Assembly: GCA_023230175.1 (NCBI GenBank)
Contig: JALNXV010000056.1
Coordinates: 1 to 13,348, forward strand
Length of the DNA stretch: 13,348 nt
Source: Candidatus Cloacimonadota bacterium
GTDB taxonomy: Bacteria; Cloacimonadota; Cloacimonadia; Cloacimonadales; WRIO01
Direction: 5' to 3'
The position numbers were made by a program, and so were the translations under genes. Below are positions 6,777 through 13,294 of the stretch, in pieces; within the stretch, counting starts at the first letter, position 1; each line of letters opens with the position of its first letter. The notes beneath the pieces were generated by a model. It was not told where the DNA came from. It made no database searches and worked only from the letters and a program-made list of their open reading frames with translations.

Positions 6777-7832
6777 TTATTTTATATCAGCTTTTATAAG
6801 TTTTAATAATTCTGGTATCAACATATCTGTAGGGACTTTCTTGATAATTTCTCCTTTTTTAAAAACAAGTCCTTCATTTTTACCTCCGGCAATACCATAA
6901 TCAGCTTCACGAGCTTCCCCCGGACCATTTACTTCACAGCCCATCACAGCAACTGTGATATCTAAATTTGCAAAGGGTTCTAATTGCTTTTGTGCTTCAT
7001 TTACGATGTCTATTAAAGGGATATTAGTTCTACCGCAAGTAGGACAGCTGATAAGTTCTAATCCTTTTCTGAGATTAAGTGATTTTAAGATTTGTTTAGC
7101 GACTACTATTTCATTTACAGGGTCTGCTGTTAATGAAACTCTTATTGTGTCTCCAATGCCTTCAGCGAGAAGTGTTCCAATGCCAATTGAAGACTTGATT
7201 GTACCGGCAAAATCTGTGCCTGATTCTGTGACACCAAGATGTAAAGGATAATCAGTTTTTTGTGAAAGAAGTCTATATGATTCTATAGTTAAAGGAACTG
7301 AACTGGCTTTGACAGATATCTTTATATTGTCATAGTTATGTTTTTCTAAGATTTTGACGTGTTCTAAGGCACTTTCTACAATACCTTGTGCAGAAACACC
7401 ATACTTTGAAAGAATGTGTTTGGCGATTGAACCACTATTAACACCAATTCTTACAGGGATATTTTTTTCTTTAAGTTTGTCTATTACGAGTTTGATTTTT
7501 TCTTCACTGCCTATGTTGCCGGGATTTAATCTTATTCCGTCAATGTCAGCATCAATAGCTGCAATAGCTAATCTGTAATCGAAATGTATGTCAGCTATTA
7601 ACGGTATATTTATACGAGATTTAATGCTTTTAATTGCTTCAGCACTTTCCATATCAGGGATAGCGATTCTTACGATTTCACAACCGGCTTGTTCAAGTTT
7701 CTTTATCTGTTTTAATGTGTTGATTGTGTCATAAGTTTTAGTAGTACACATAGATTGAATACTTATGGGACTGTCTCCCCCGATGAACATACTACCTAAT
7801 TTTATCTTTCTTGTTTGTTTTCTTTTTATCAT
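6777..7832 (-). CDS. ispG: 4-hydroxy-3-methylbut-2-enyl diphosphate synthase (IspG/GcpE)
   Basis: This 351-residue [4Fe-4S] enzyme converts 2-C-methyl-D-erythritol 2,4-cyclodiphosphate into HMBPP, the penultimate step of the MEP isoprenoid pathway. The N-terminal TIM-barrel half contains GGDSPISIQSM and IPLIADIHFDYRLAI. The C-terminal half carries the cluster cysteines Cys263 and Cys266 (SCPTCGRT) and Cys299 in MGCEVNGPGEAREAD, with the catalytic/cluster-ligand Glu306. All essential residues are present. The length matches the short bacterial form without the large insertion. GCAGG seven bases upstream of the ATG serves as ribosome-binding site, 15 bases after the regulator's stop. The omp85 gene begins seven bases past its stop codon, so the two are translated from one message. 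Confidence 0.96.
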   Translation of the reverse strand: MIKRKQTRKIKLGSMFIGGDSPISIQSMCTTKTYDTINTLKQIKKLEQAGCEIVRIAIPDMESAEAIKSIKSRINIPLIADIHFDYRLAIAAIDADIDGIRLNPGNIGSEEKIKLVIDKLKEKNIPVRIGVNSGSIAKHILSKYGVSAQGIVESALEHVKILEKHNYDNIKISVKASSVPLTIESYRLLSQKTDYPLHLGVTESGTDFAGTIKSSIGIGTLLAEGIGDTIRVSLTADPVNEIVVAKQILKSLNLRKGLELISCPTCGRTNIPLIDIVNEAQKQLEPFANLDITVAVMGCEVNGPGEAREADYGIAGGKNEGLVFKKGEIIKKVPTDMLIPELLKLIKADIK

Positions 7833-7847
7833 TTTTTAACCTGCTTA

Positions 7848-9293
7848 TTATTGAAATTTACTGATTCTTGATCTTAAAGCACTACGAGTTAAACCAAGAT
7901 ATTCAGCAGTTTTTGTTTTGTTTTGATTAAATTTTTTTAGAGTCTTTTTTACAATTTCTATTTCTAAGTTTTCGAGATTAAGTTTGTCTTCAGGCAGGAC
8001 AATATTTCCCGGTTGTAGGGGTTTGTCTTTACAGTCATTATATATATCATCATTTTCTAAAAAGGATAAGTATTGAGATTTGACTTCATAATCATCATAT
8101 AGTAATACTACACGTTCAATTGTGTTTTGCAGTTCACGTATATTACCGGGCCAGTTGTATTTTTCTAAGATAGAGATTGCTTTTTTGTCAAAGATTCTAA
8201 ATTTCCTCTTTTTAGCTTCGGCAAATTGGTAGAGAAACATTTGGGCTAAAGGGATTATTTCTTCTTTTCTGTCTCTTAAAGGGGGAATGACTATTTTTGC
8301 AACACTTAGTCTATAATATAAATCAGTTCTAAATCTACCTTCTTTACTAAGGTCGAGTAAGTTTTTATTTGTGGCACAGATGAAACGGACGTCAAGCTTA
8401 ACTTTTTTATTGCTGCCAACTTTATATATTTCGAGTTGTTGAATAGCTCTAAGGAGTTTAGGTTGTAAATCTAAAGGCATTTCTCCTATTTCATCAAGAA
8501 AGATTGTTCCGCCTTGAGCAAGTTCAAGTTTACCGATTTGACCGGATTTTTTAGCTCCGGTAAATGCACCTTCTTCATAACCAAAGAGTTCGCTTTCAAA
8601 AAGTGATGGCGATATAGCAGAACAGTTTATGGAAACAAAGGGTTTATTAGTCTCAGCATTTCCAAAGTGAACTTTTCTGGCAATAACTTCTTTACCGGTA
8701 CCGGTTTCTCCTTCTATAAGCACAGGAATTGTCCTGTCTTGATGTAGCTTTTCACACATTGAGGTAATAGCCTTCATAGAGTCTGAAAATATCCCTACAT
8801 TTCCGATACCCACAACATTAGAATATGCTGATTGATAAAAATTCAACTGTTTTTTTAACTTATCGGTTTCTTTATTAAATGTTTGAGAAAAATTATCCTT
8901 AAGTTCTGTGTTTTCAGATAAAAGGCTTTGATGTTCTTCAACTTTATCAAGTACTGAAGCGAGTTCTTCGATATTTACAGGTTTTTGTAGATAATCATAA
9001 GCTCCAGCTTTTAAGGCTCTGATAGCACTATCTGTATCTGCATAACCGGTAATTAAGATTACATCAGTTAGTTTGCCTTTGGGGTGGTTTTTAATTTCTT
9101 CGATTAGCTCAATGCCGGTCATTACAGGCATTTTAATATCGCTTATAACGACAGGGTAATGAAATTCTTGCCATGCTTTCCAAGCATCAAGGCCATTTCT
9201 ATATTCGTCAATTTTATGACCTAATTGTTCAACAATAAAATCTCTGATAGCTTCACGGCTTAAATCTTCATCGTCAACTAATAAAATCTTCAT
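7848..9293 (-). CDS. NtrC-family sigma-54-dependent response regulator
   Basis: This 481-residue two-component transcription activator has three parts. The receiver domain (1-115) has the acidic pocket DDE (7-9), phospho-acceptor Asp52, Thr82 and Lys104. A probable coiled-coil linker spans about 118-155. The AAA+ domain (about 163-395) has Walker A GETGTGKE (195-202), an intact GAFTGA loop (242-247) that contacts sigma-54, Walker B IFLDE (264-268) and arginine-finger motif FRTDLYYR (321-328). The Fis-type helix-turn-helix (about 440-481, TKTAEYLGLTRSALRSRI) binds DNA. All motifs are intact, so it should be a working activator and the cell should possess RpoN. No histidine kinase lies nearby, so partner and regulon are unknown. 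GGAG precedes the ATG by seven bases. It sits between acpS and ispG on one strand. Confidence 0.95.
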   Translation of the reverse strand: MKILLVDDEDLSREAIRDFIVEQLGHKIDEYRNGLDAWKAWQEFHYPVVISDIKMPVMTGIELIEEIKNHPKGKLTDVILITGYADTDSAIRALKAGAYDYLQKPVNIEELASVLDKVEEHQSLLSENTELKDNFSQTFNKETDKLKKQLNFYQSAYSNVVGIGNVGIFSDSMKAITSMCEKLHQDRTIPVLIEGETGTGKEVIARKVHFGNAETNKPFVSINCSAISPSLFESELFGYEEGAFTGAKKSGQIGKLELAQGGTIFLDEIGEMPLDLQPKLLRAIQQLEIYKVGSNKKVKLDVRFICATNKNLLDLSKEGRFRTDLYYRLSVAKIVIPPLRDRKEEIIPLAQMFLYQFAEAKKRKFRIFDKKAISILEKYNWPGNIRELQNTIERVVLLYDDYEVKSQYLSFLENDDIYNDCKDKPLQPGNIVLPEDKLNLENLEIEIVKKTLKKFNQNKTKTAEYLGLTRSALRSRISKFQ

Positions 9294-9346
9294 AATAACT
9301 CCATAACTTAAAGCTTTTAAAATAATCTTATTATGTCAAGAAATTT

Positions 9347-9721
9347 TTATTTTTCTAATATTACAGATGCTATAGCAATGTCTTTTAGGTGACTTATAGA
9401 AACGTGTAGATTATTAATATTATTTTCATTTATAAAAATTAACGCTTTATTATGAAGGCAAAGGATGGGTTTGCCCGATTCATTATTTAAAACTTCAATA
9501 TCTGTCCATTGAATTCCATTTGCCCAACCTGTGCCGATTGCTTTGAAAAAAGCTTCTTTAGTTGCAAACCGAGCAGCATAACTTTGATATTTATTAGCTT
9601 TGGATTCACAATACGCAATTTCATTTTGTGAAAAAATTTTAGTTTGGAATCGTTCTGACTTTTCAATAGCTTTTTTTATTCTTGAAATTTCTATAATATC
9701 AATTCCGTGACCAAAAATCAT
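9347..9721 (-). CDS. acpS: holo-[acyl-carrier-protein] synthase
   Basis: This 124-residue phosphopantetheinyl transferase moves 4'-phosphopantetheine from CoA onto a serine of acyl carrier protein, activating fatty-acid synthesis. Family motifs are MIFGHGIDIIEISRI with metal ligand Asp8, the FSQNEIAYC segment, YAARFATKEAFFKAIGTG with metal ligand Glu56, and the C-terminal HVSISHLKDIAIASVI. The start at 9721 gives the usual MIxGxGID amino terminus; ATG at 9727 is equally possible. The longer frame from 9754 begins inside a hairpin and is unlikely. No Shine-Dalgarno sequence precedes either ATG; the leader is nearly all A and T. It is the first gene of a four-gene minus-strand cluster, 53 bases before the NtrC-type regulator. 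Confidence 0.93.
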   Translation of the reverse strand: MIFGHGIDIIEISRIKKAIEKSERFQTKIFSQNEIAYCESKANKYQSYAARFATKEAFFKAIGTGWANGIQWTDIEVLNNESGKPILCLHNKALIFINENNINNLHVSISHLKDIAIASVILEK

Positions 9722-9739
9722 ATTCATATTTAGAAAATA

Positions 9740-9771
9740 AAATATACCAAACAATTTAGTTTGGTATATTT
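9740..9771 (-). terminator. intrinsic terminator of the threonine dehydrogenase gene, abutting acpS
   Basis: The arms 9740-9752 (AAATATACCAAAC) and 9759-9771 (GTTTGGTATATTT) are perfectly complementary over 13 pairs with a six-base loop. On the minus strand the stem is followed by TATTTTC. It lies 28 bases past the dehydrogenase stop codon. It also ends only about 13-19 bases before the acpS start codon, so it doubles as the acpS leader and could attenuate readthrough into that gene. Confidence 0.7.
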
Positions 9772-9799
9772 ATAAATTAATTTTATTGTCATTAGGGAT

Positions 9800-10753
9800 T
9801 TATTTTTTCAACTTTTTGCTTAAAACATTGAGCATATCTTTAGTCATAGCGTTTAAATTATAGGTTGGTTTCCAGCCCCATTCTTCTTTTGCACAGGTAT
9901 CATCTAAGCTGTCAGGCCATGAATCAGCAATAGCTTGTCTAATAGGGTCTACATCATAATCCATAGTGAAATTAGGAATATGTTTTTTAATTTCTGCGTA
10001 TAAGTTTTCGGGTGCAAAGTGCATAGCGGTTACATTGAAGGCATTGCGATGTTTGAGTTTAGCAGGATTTGCTTCCATAACTTCAATAGCTGCATTTACT
10101 GCGTCAGGCATATACATCATATCCATCTGAGAACCTTCTTTTAAAAAGCAGGTATAATGACCTTTTTGGATTGCATCATAGTAGATATGTACTGCATAGT
10201 CGGTTGTTCCTCCACCCGGAGCAGTAACATTTGAAATGATACCCGGGTATCTGACTCCTCTTGTGTCTAATCCAAAACGTTTAAAGTAGTAGTCGCAGAG
10301 TAGTTCACCGGAAACTTTTGTTACTCCGTAAATAGTATTTGGCCTTTGAATTGTGTCTTGAGGGGTTTTTATTTTAGGTGTTCCGGGACCAAAAGCCCCA
10401 ATTGAACTTGGAGTGAATAGTGCGGATTTATATTCAACACAGATGTCAAGTAGGTTTACTAAGCCACCTATATTGATTTTCCAAGATAAATTTGGCATTG
10501 CTTCACCTTTTGCAGAAAGTAATGCTACAAGATTATATACAGTATCTATTTTGAATTTTTTCATTACTTCGACGATTTTATCAGTGTCTAAAATGTCAAT
10601 TTTTTCAAAAGGTCCTGCTCTAAGAATTTCAGCATTTGCTTCTGTGTTTAAGTCAGCTGCTACAACATTATTCGTGCCGTATCTTTTCCTGAGTTCAGGG
10701 ACAAGTTCAGAACCAATTTGTCCTGCTGCACCAATTACAAGAATATTCTTCAA
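9800..10753 (-). CDS. SDR-type L-threonine 3-dehydrogenase (NAD-dependent epimerase family)
   Basis: This 317-residue cytoplasmic enzyme probably oxidises L-threonine with NAD+ to 2-amino-3-ketobutyrate, which a CoA ligase (not in the window) would split to glycine and acetyl-CoA. The extended-SDR Rossmann motif GAAGQIG is at 8-14. Ser116/Ser117 (TPSSIGAFGP) and the catalytic pair Tyr142/Lys146 (YGVTKVSGE) follow. The stretches RGVRYPGIISN, PGGGTTDYAVHIYYDA and RQAIADSWPDSLDD are typical of the threonine-dehydrogenase branch rather than sugar epimerases. The start is TTG at 10753, five bases after GGAGG (10759-10763); an in-frame TTG at 10765 precedes that ribosome-binding site and is rejected. 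A TTGACA hexamer at 10805-10810 may be its -35 box. It appears monocistronic. Confidence 0.9.
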   Translation of the reverse strand: MKNILVIGAAGQIGSELVPELRKRYGTNNVVAADLNTEANAEILRAGPFEKIDILDTDKIVEVMKKFKIDTVYNLVALLSAKGEAMPNLSWKINIGGLVNLLDICVEYKSALFTPSSIGAFGPGTPKIKTPQDTIQRPNTIYGVTKVSGELLCDYYFKRFGLDTRGVRYPGIISNVTAPGGGTTDYAVHIYYDAIQKGHYTCFLKEGSQMDMMYMPDAVNAAIEVMEANPAKLKHRNAFNVTAMHFAPENLYAEIKKHIPNFTMDYDVDPIRQAIADSWPDSLDDTCAKEEWGWKPTYNLNAMTKDMLNVLSKKLKK

Positions 10754-10804
10754 TTTATCCTCCAATTATTATGTTTTATTTAAAAAAATCAAGTGTGGAA
10801 ATTT

Positions 10805-10810
10805 TGTCAA
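10805..10810 (-). promoter_or_regulatory. candidate -35 box for the threonine dehydrogenase gene
   Basis: An exact TTGACA lies on the minus strand between the tRNA-Phe terminator and the gene's GGAGG site. The region that should hold the -10 box is a T-rich run with no good TATAAT match, so only the -35 element is supported. Confidence 0.4.
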
Positions 10811-10833
10811 ATAATATCTTATTTTTTTAAAAT

Positions 10834-10876
10834 AAAAAAAGTGGATTTACTTTATTTCTAAAATAAATCCACTTTT
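10834..10876 (-). terminator. intrinsic terminator after tRNA-Phe
   Basis: GTGGATTTA (10841-10849) and TAAATCCAC (10864-10872) form a nine-pair stem extended by four A-T pairs on the outside. On the minus strand it is followed by a run of seven T residues (10834-10840). It starts 10 bases past the encoded CCA of tRNA-Phe. Confidence 0.85.
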
Positions 10877-10885
10877 AAATCAAAA

Positions 10886-10961
10886 TGGTGCCAAGACCCA
10901 GACTTGAACTGGGGACACAAGGCTTTTCAGGCCTCTGCTCTACCGACTGAGCTATCTCGGC
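10886..10961 (-). tRNA. tRNA-Phe (anticodon GAA)
   Basis: On the minus strand the gene starts at 10961. It has acceptor GCCGAGA/TCTTGGC (with one G-T pair), D stem GCTC/GAGC, anticodon arm GAGGC-CTGAAAA-GCCTT, T arm CCCAG-TTCAAGT-CTGGG, discriminator A and an encoded CCA at 10886-10888. Anticodon GAA reads both phenylalanine codons. Exact TTGACA at 11006-11011 on the same strand is a plausible -35 box; the -10 is unclear. A terminator follows directly. Confidence 0.96.
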
Positions 10962-11190
10962 AACACGCTATTGATACTTCACAAAAAACAAAACTATGGT
11001 TTTTTTGTCAAGTTAAATAATTAAAAAAATACAATTATTTTTTTATGTTTTGTATTATTTGTCTGATATACATAGAATTAACTTTATGTGATATATTTTA
11101 AAAATTTATAGATTTTGATGAAAAATGTGTTCGTATAGATTTTGTTTTATTTGAAAGATAGATTTGATATGAAAAAATAAGTTATTTTTC

Positions 11191-11221
11191 TTGACAAAAA
11201 ATGTTAAGAAATCAATCTAAC
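11191..11221 (+). promoter_or_regulatory. candidate promoter of the riboswitch-btuFC transcript
   Basis: TTGACA (11191-11196) is an exact -35 match. Candidate -10 elements are weak: AATCTA after 17 bases (11214-11219) or TCTAAC after 19 bases (11216-11221, four of six matches). Either would start transcription close to 11226-11229, just where the P1 helix of the riboswitch begins. The preceding stretch 11012-11190 is AT-rich and I see no gene in it. Confidence 0.5.
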
Positions 11222-11228
11222 GTTATAT

Positions 11229-11475
11229 ACATATTGGTGCAAGTGTAAAAGGGAATCTCGTGAAAAGCGAGAACGGTCTCCGCCACTGTAAGCGGTTTTT
11301 AAAAGGCTGTTTTAGTCACTGTTAGTAATAATGGGAAGGCTAAAATATCAAAAACCTACCGCAAGTCAGGAAACCTGCCAATGTGTTCCGGGTCATTATC
11401 CGCGGAGCAAGGATAGAGTGGCAAAAGGCTTCAAGCCCTTTCCCGGGACGCATTAGGCACACTGGAAAGGGAAAA
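11229..11475 (+). ncRNA. cobalamin riboswitch with translational expression platform
   Basis: Family-conserved words are present in order: GGTGC (11236-11240), AGGGAA (11250-11255), CGCCACTGTAA (11281-11291) and the B12 box GTCAGGAAACCTGCC (11365-11379). Helices I can pair are P1 11229-11237 with 11378-11386 (nine pairs, one G-U), TCTCG/CGAGA (11256-11260 with 11268-11272), CCGC/GCGG (11280-11283 with 11292-11295), GGTTTTT/AAAAACC (11294-11300 with 11350-11356; it shares 11294-11295 with the previous helix, so the exact boundary is open) and TTTTAG/CTAAAA (11310-11315 with 11340-11345). The expression platform, GC-rich for this genome, contains CCCTTTCC (11436-11443), fully complementary to the btuF ribosome-binding site GGAAAGGG (11464-11471). 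No intrinsic terminator is visible, so control should be at translation, with B12 presumably switching btuFC off as is usual for this family. Confidence 0.95.
11464..11471 (+). promoter_or_regulatory. btuF ribosome-binding site, sequestrable
   Basis: GGAAAGGG ends four bases before the ATG at 11476. It is perfectly complementary to CCCTTTCC at 11436-11443 (eight pairs, 20-base loop), making it the likely target of the riboswitch. Its position rules out the upstream in-frame GTG at 11383 as the real start. Confidence 0.8.
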
Positions 11476-12354
11476 ATGAAAGCCTTATTTTTTTTGCGTA
11501 AAACTACTTTTTTAAAGAGTAAGATAGTTGTTGGTATATTTTTAAGTTTTGCTTTAATTGCGTGTTCAGTTCAAGATAATAATAAAGAAACAAGATACGT
11601 TGTTTTATCTCCTGAAATAGCTGAAATAATGTCATATCTTGGGGTAAGTGATAAGATTGTAGGGCTAACTGCTGAGTGTGACTATCCGCAAGAAATGCAA
11701 AACAAAGAAAAGGTTGGTAATTTTGGGCAGTTAAATCTTGAAAAGATTATCGCATTGAATCCTGATCTTGTCTTTACAACAGCACTTGAACAAAACGAAA
11801 TCTCTACTCAGCTCAACAAGATGAACATTGAGACTGTCCAATTGTATCCATCGCATATTGATGATTTGATAGATATGATAGATACGCTGGGTGTAATATG
11901 TAATGTGATTGAGAAAGCAGATTCTCTTAAAACTTATTTCTTAACTCATATAAATGAGTTTAAGAAAATTGCAGACGCTAGAGAAAATAAACCAAATGTC
12001 TTTATTGAAATATATGGAGATCCAATAATGTCAGCTTCTAATGATTCATATTTGGGGCAATTACTATTACTTTCAGGTGCTGAAAATATATTTCCTTCTC
12101 TCATAAGAGATTATGCAAGAGTTAATTCTGAGGATGTGGTAAAACTTAATCCTGATGTAATTATCCTTACCTATCCGGGAATCACTGCTCAAGATGTTAA
12201 AAATCGTAAAGGTTGGACAAATATTAATGCCGTAAAAAATAACAAAATATACACGATTGATGAAGTTAATCCTGATTTATTACTTAGAGCAGGACCAAGA
12301 AATATTCAAGGGATACAATTATTAATTGAGATTTTTTACGGAGAAAATAATTAA
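11476..12354 (+). CDS. btuF: cobalamin ABC transporter substrate-binding lipoprotein (BtuF-like)
   Basis: This 292-residue periplasmic lipoprotein would capture vitamin B12 and deliver it to the BtuC permease. The signal peptide ends in the lipobox LIAC with lipidated Cys30. Two Rossmann-like lobes of the class III binding-protein fold follow: VVLSPEIAEIMSYLGV (42-57), ECDYPQE (67-73), NLEKIIALNPDLVF (87-100), a long helix near 143-170, then the second lobe with ASNDSYLGQLLLLSGAENIF (187-206) and VVKLNPDVIIL (221-231). The B12 assignment rests on the riboswitch; the fold alone would also fit siderophore or heme binding. The ATG at 11476 is chosen because it follows GGAAAGGG and yields a proper signal peptide; a frame from GTG 11383 would run through the riboswitch. 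The stop lies one base before btuC. Confidence 0.92.
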   Translation: MKALFFLRKTTFLKSKIVVGIFLSFALIACSVQDNNKETRYVVLSPEIAEIMSYLGVSDKIVGLTAECDYPQEMQNKEKVGNFGQLNLEKIIALNPDLVFTTALEQNEISTQLNKMNIETVQLYPSHIDDLIDMIDTLGVICNVIEKADSLKTYFLTHINEFKKIADARENKPNVFIEIYGDPIMSASNDSYLGQLLLLSGAENIFPSLIRDYARVNSEDVVKLNPDVIILTYPGITAQDVKNRKGWTNINAVKNNKIYTIDEVNPDLLLRAGPRNIQGIQLLIEIFYGENN

Positions 12355-12355
12355 T

Positions 12356-13294
12356 ATGACAAAAAATCGTAGGCTTAACGGAGTAAAGTTTTCTTTATTG
12401 GTATTTTTATTTATAGCTATCAGCCTATTATATTTAATGTATGACTATAAAGCTTATAATATTTTAATCCATTTAAGATTACCGAGATTTTTACTTACTG
12501 TATTGTGTGGTATCAGTTTAGCCGGAACAGGCTCAGTTTATCAGATAATGTTAAATAATCCTTTAGCTGAACCATATATACTAGGCATTTCTTCAGGGGC
12601 TGCTTTAGGTAGTATAATTGGCGGTTTGACCGGGTTTATAGTTTTGATGCCGTTGTTTGGTTTTCTCGGTGCCTTATTGACTATGATATTAGTGTGGGCA
12701 TTGGCAAATGCAGGTAAGTACAGAGACCCTAATAAATTACTGTTTTCGGGGATAATTACAGGAATGTTTATTTCCTCATTAATATCATTAATGTTATATT
12801 GGTTTCAAAAAGATACAGCTCTGATTTTACAAGTTTTAATGGGTAATACCGGGCATATTTTTAGTTATAATGAATGGATATATTTTTTAGTCTTTTTTGT
12901 CTTGTCATTAGTGTTTAGTTTTTATTTATTTTGTCTTTCTAATCAGTTAAATATTCTAACTTCAGGTGATGAAGTAGCTAAAAGTATGGGTATTAATGTT
13001 ATAAAACTTAGAAAGAAAATCTTTTTTGTTTCATCTTTACTTACAGGTATTTGTGTTGCTTATGCAGGTATTATTGGCTTTGTAGGCCTGATAGTTCCGC
13101 AGCTTGTTCGTTTAGTATTTGGGGCTGAACAAAAAAGGGTGTTTATTTATTCGATTATTGGAGGGGCTGTTTTTTTAATCTTCTGTGATTTTCTGGCAAT
13201 GCATCTTTTACCAATCGAACTCCCCGTTGGTATTATCACTTCATTTTTAGGCTGCCCTCTTTTTATATATATATTATTGTTTAAAAAGAAATAA
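12356..13294 (+). CDS. btuC: cobalamin ABC transporter permease (BtuC/FecCD family)
   Basis: This 312-residue inner-membrane permease is slightly shorter than typical family members (about 320-335), with roughly ten hydrophobic segments. Signatures are LRLPRFLLTVLCGISLAGTG (40-59), NNPLAEPYILGISSGAALGS (67-86), the coupling-helix region GDEVAKSMGINVIKLRKK (204-221) that would contact the ATPase, GFVGLIVPQLVRLVFG (241-256) and ELPVGIITSFLGCPLFIYIL (288-307). The start is ATG at 12356, one base after the btuF stop; GGAG at 12340-12343 is 12 bases away, so translational coupling to btuF is likely. An upstream in-frame TTG (12326) inside btuF is rejected. The ATPase subunit btuD is expected next but does not begin within the last 54 bases visible. 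Confidence 0.94.
   Translation: MTKNRRLNGVKFSLLVFLFIAISLLYLMYDYKAYNILIHLRLPRFLLTVLCGISLAGTGSVYQIMLNNPLAEPYILGISSGAALGSIIGGLTGFIVLMPLFGFLGALLTMILVWALANAGKYRDPNKLLFSGIITGMFISSLISLMLYWFQKDTALILQVLMGNTGHIFSYNEWIYFLVFFVLSLVFSFYLFCLSNQLNILTSGDEVAKSMGINVIKLRKKIFFVSSLLTGICVAYAGIIGFVGLIVPQLVRLVFGAEQKRVFIYSIIGGAVFLIFCDFLAMHLLPIELPVGIITSFLGCPLFIYILLFKKK

Noticed and set aside
9722..9754. Longer acpS frame beginning at 9754
   Set aside because: It begins inside the 13-pair hairpin, has no ribosome-binding site, and adds residues not seen in AcpS proteins, which start close to the GID motif.
11383..11475. Amino-terminal extension of btuF from GTG at 11383
   Set aside because: It would start inside the P1 helix of the riboswitch and translate the expression platform; the signal peptide and GGAAAGGG site both point to ATG 11476.
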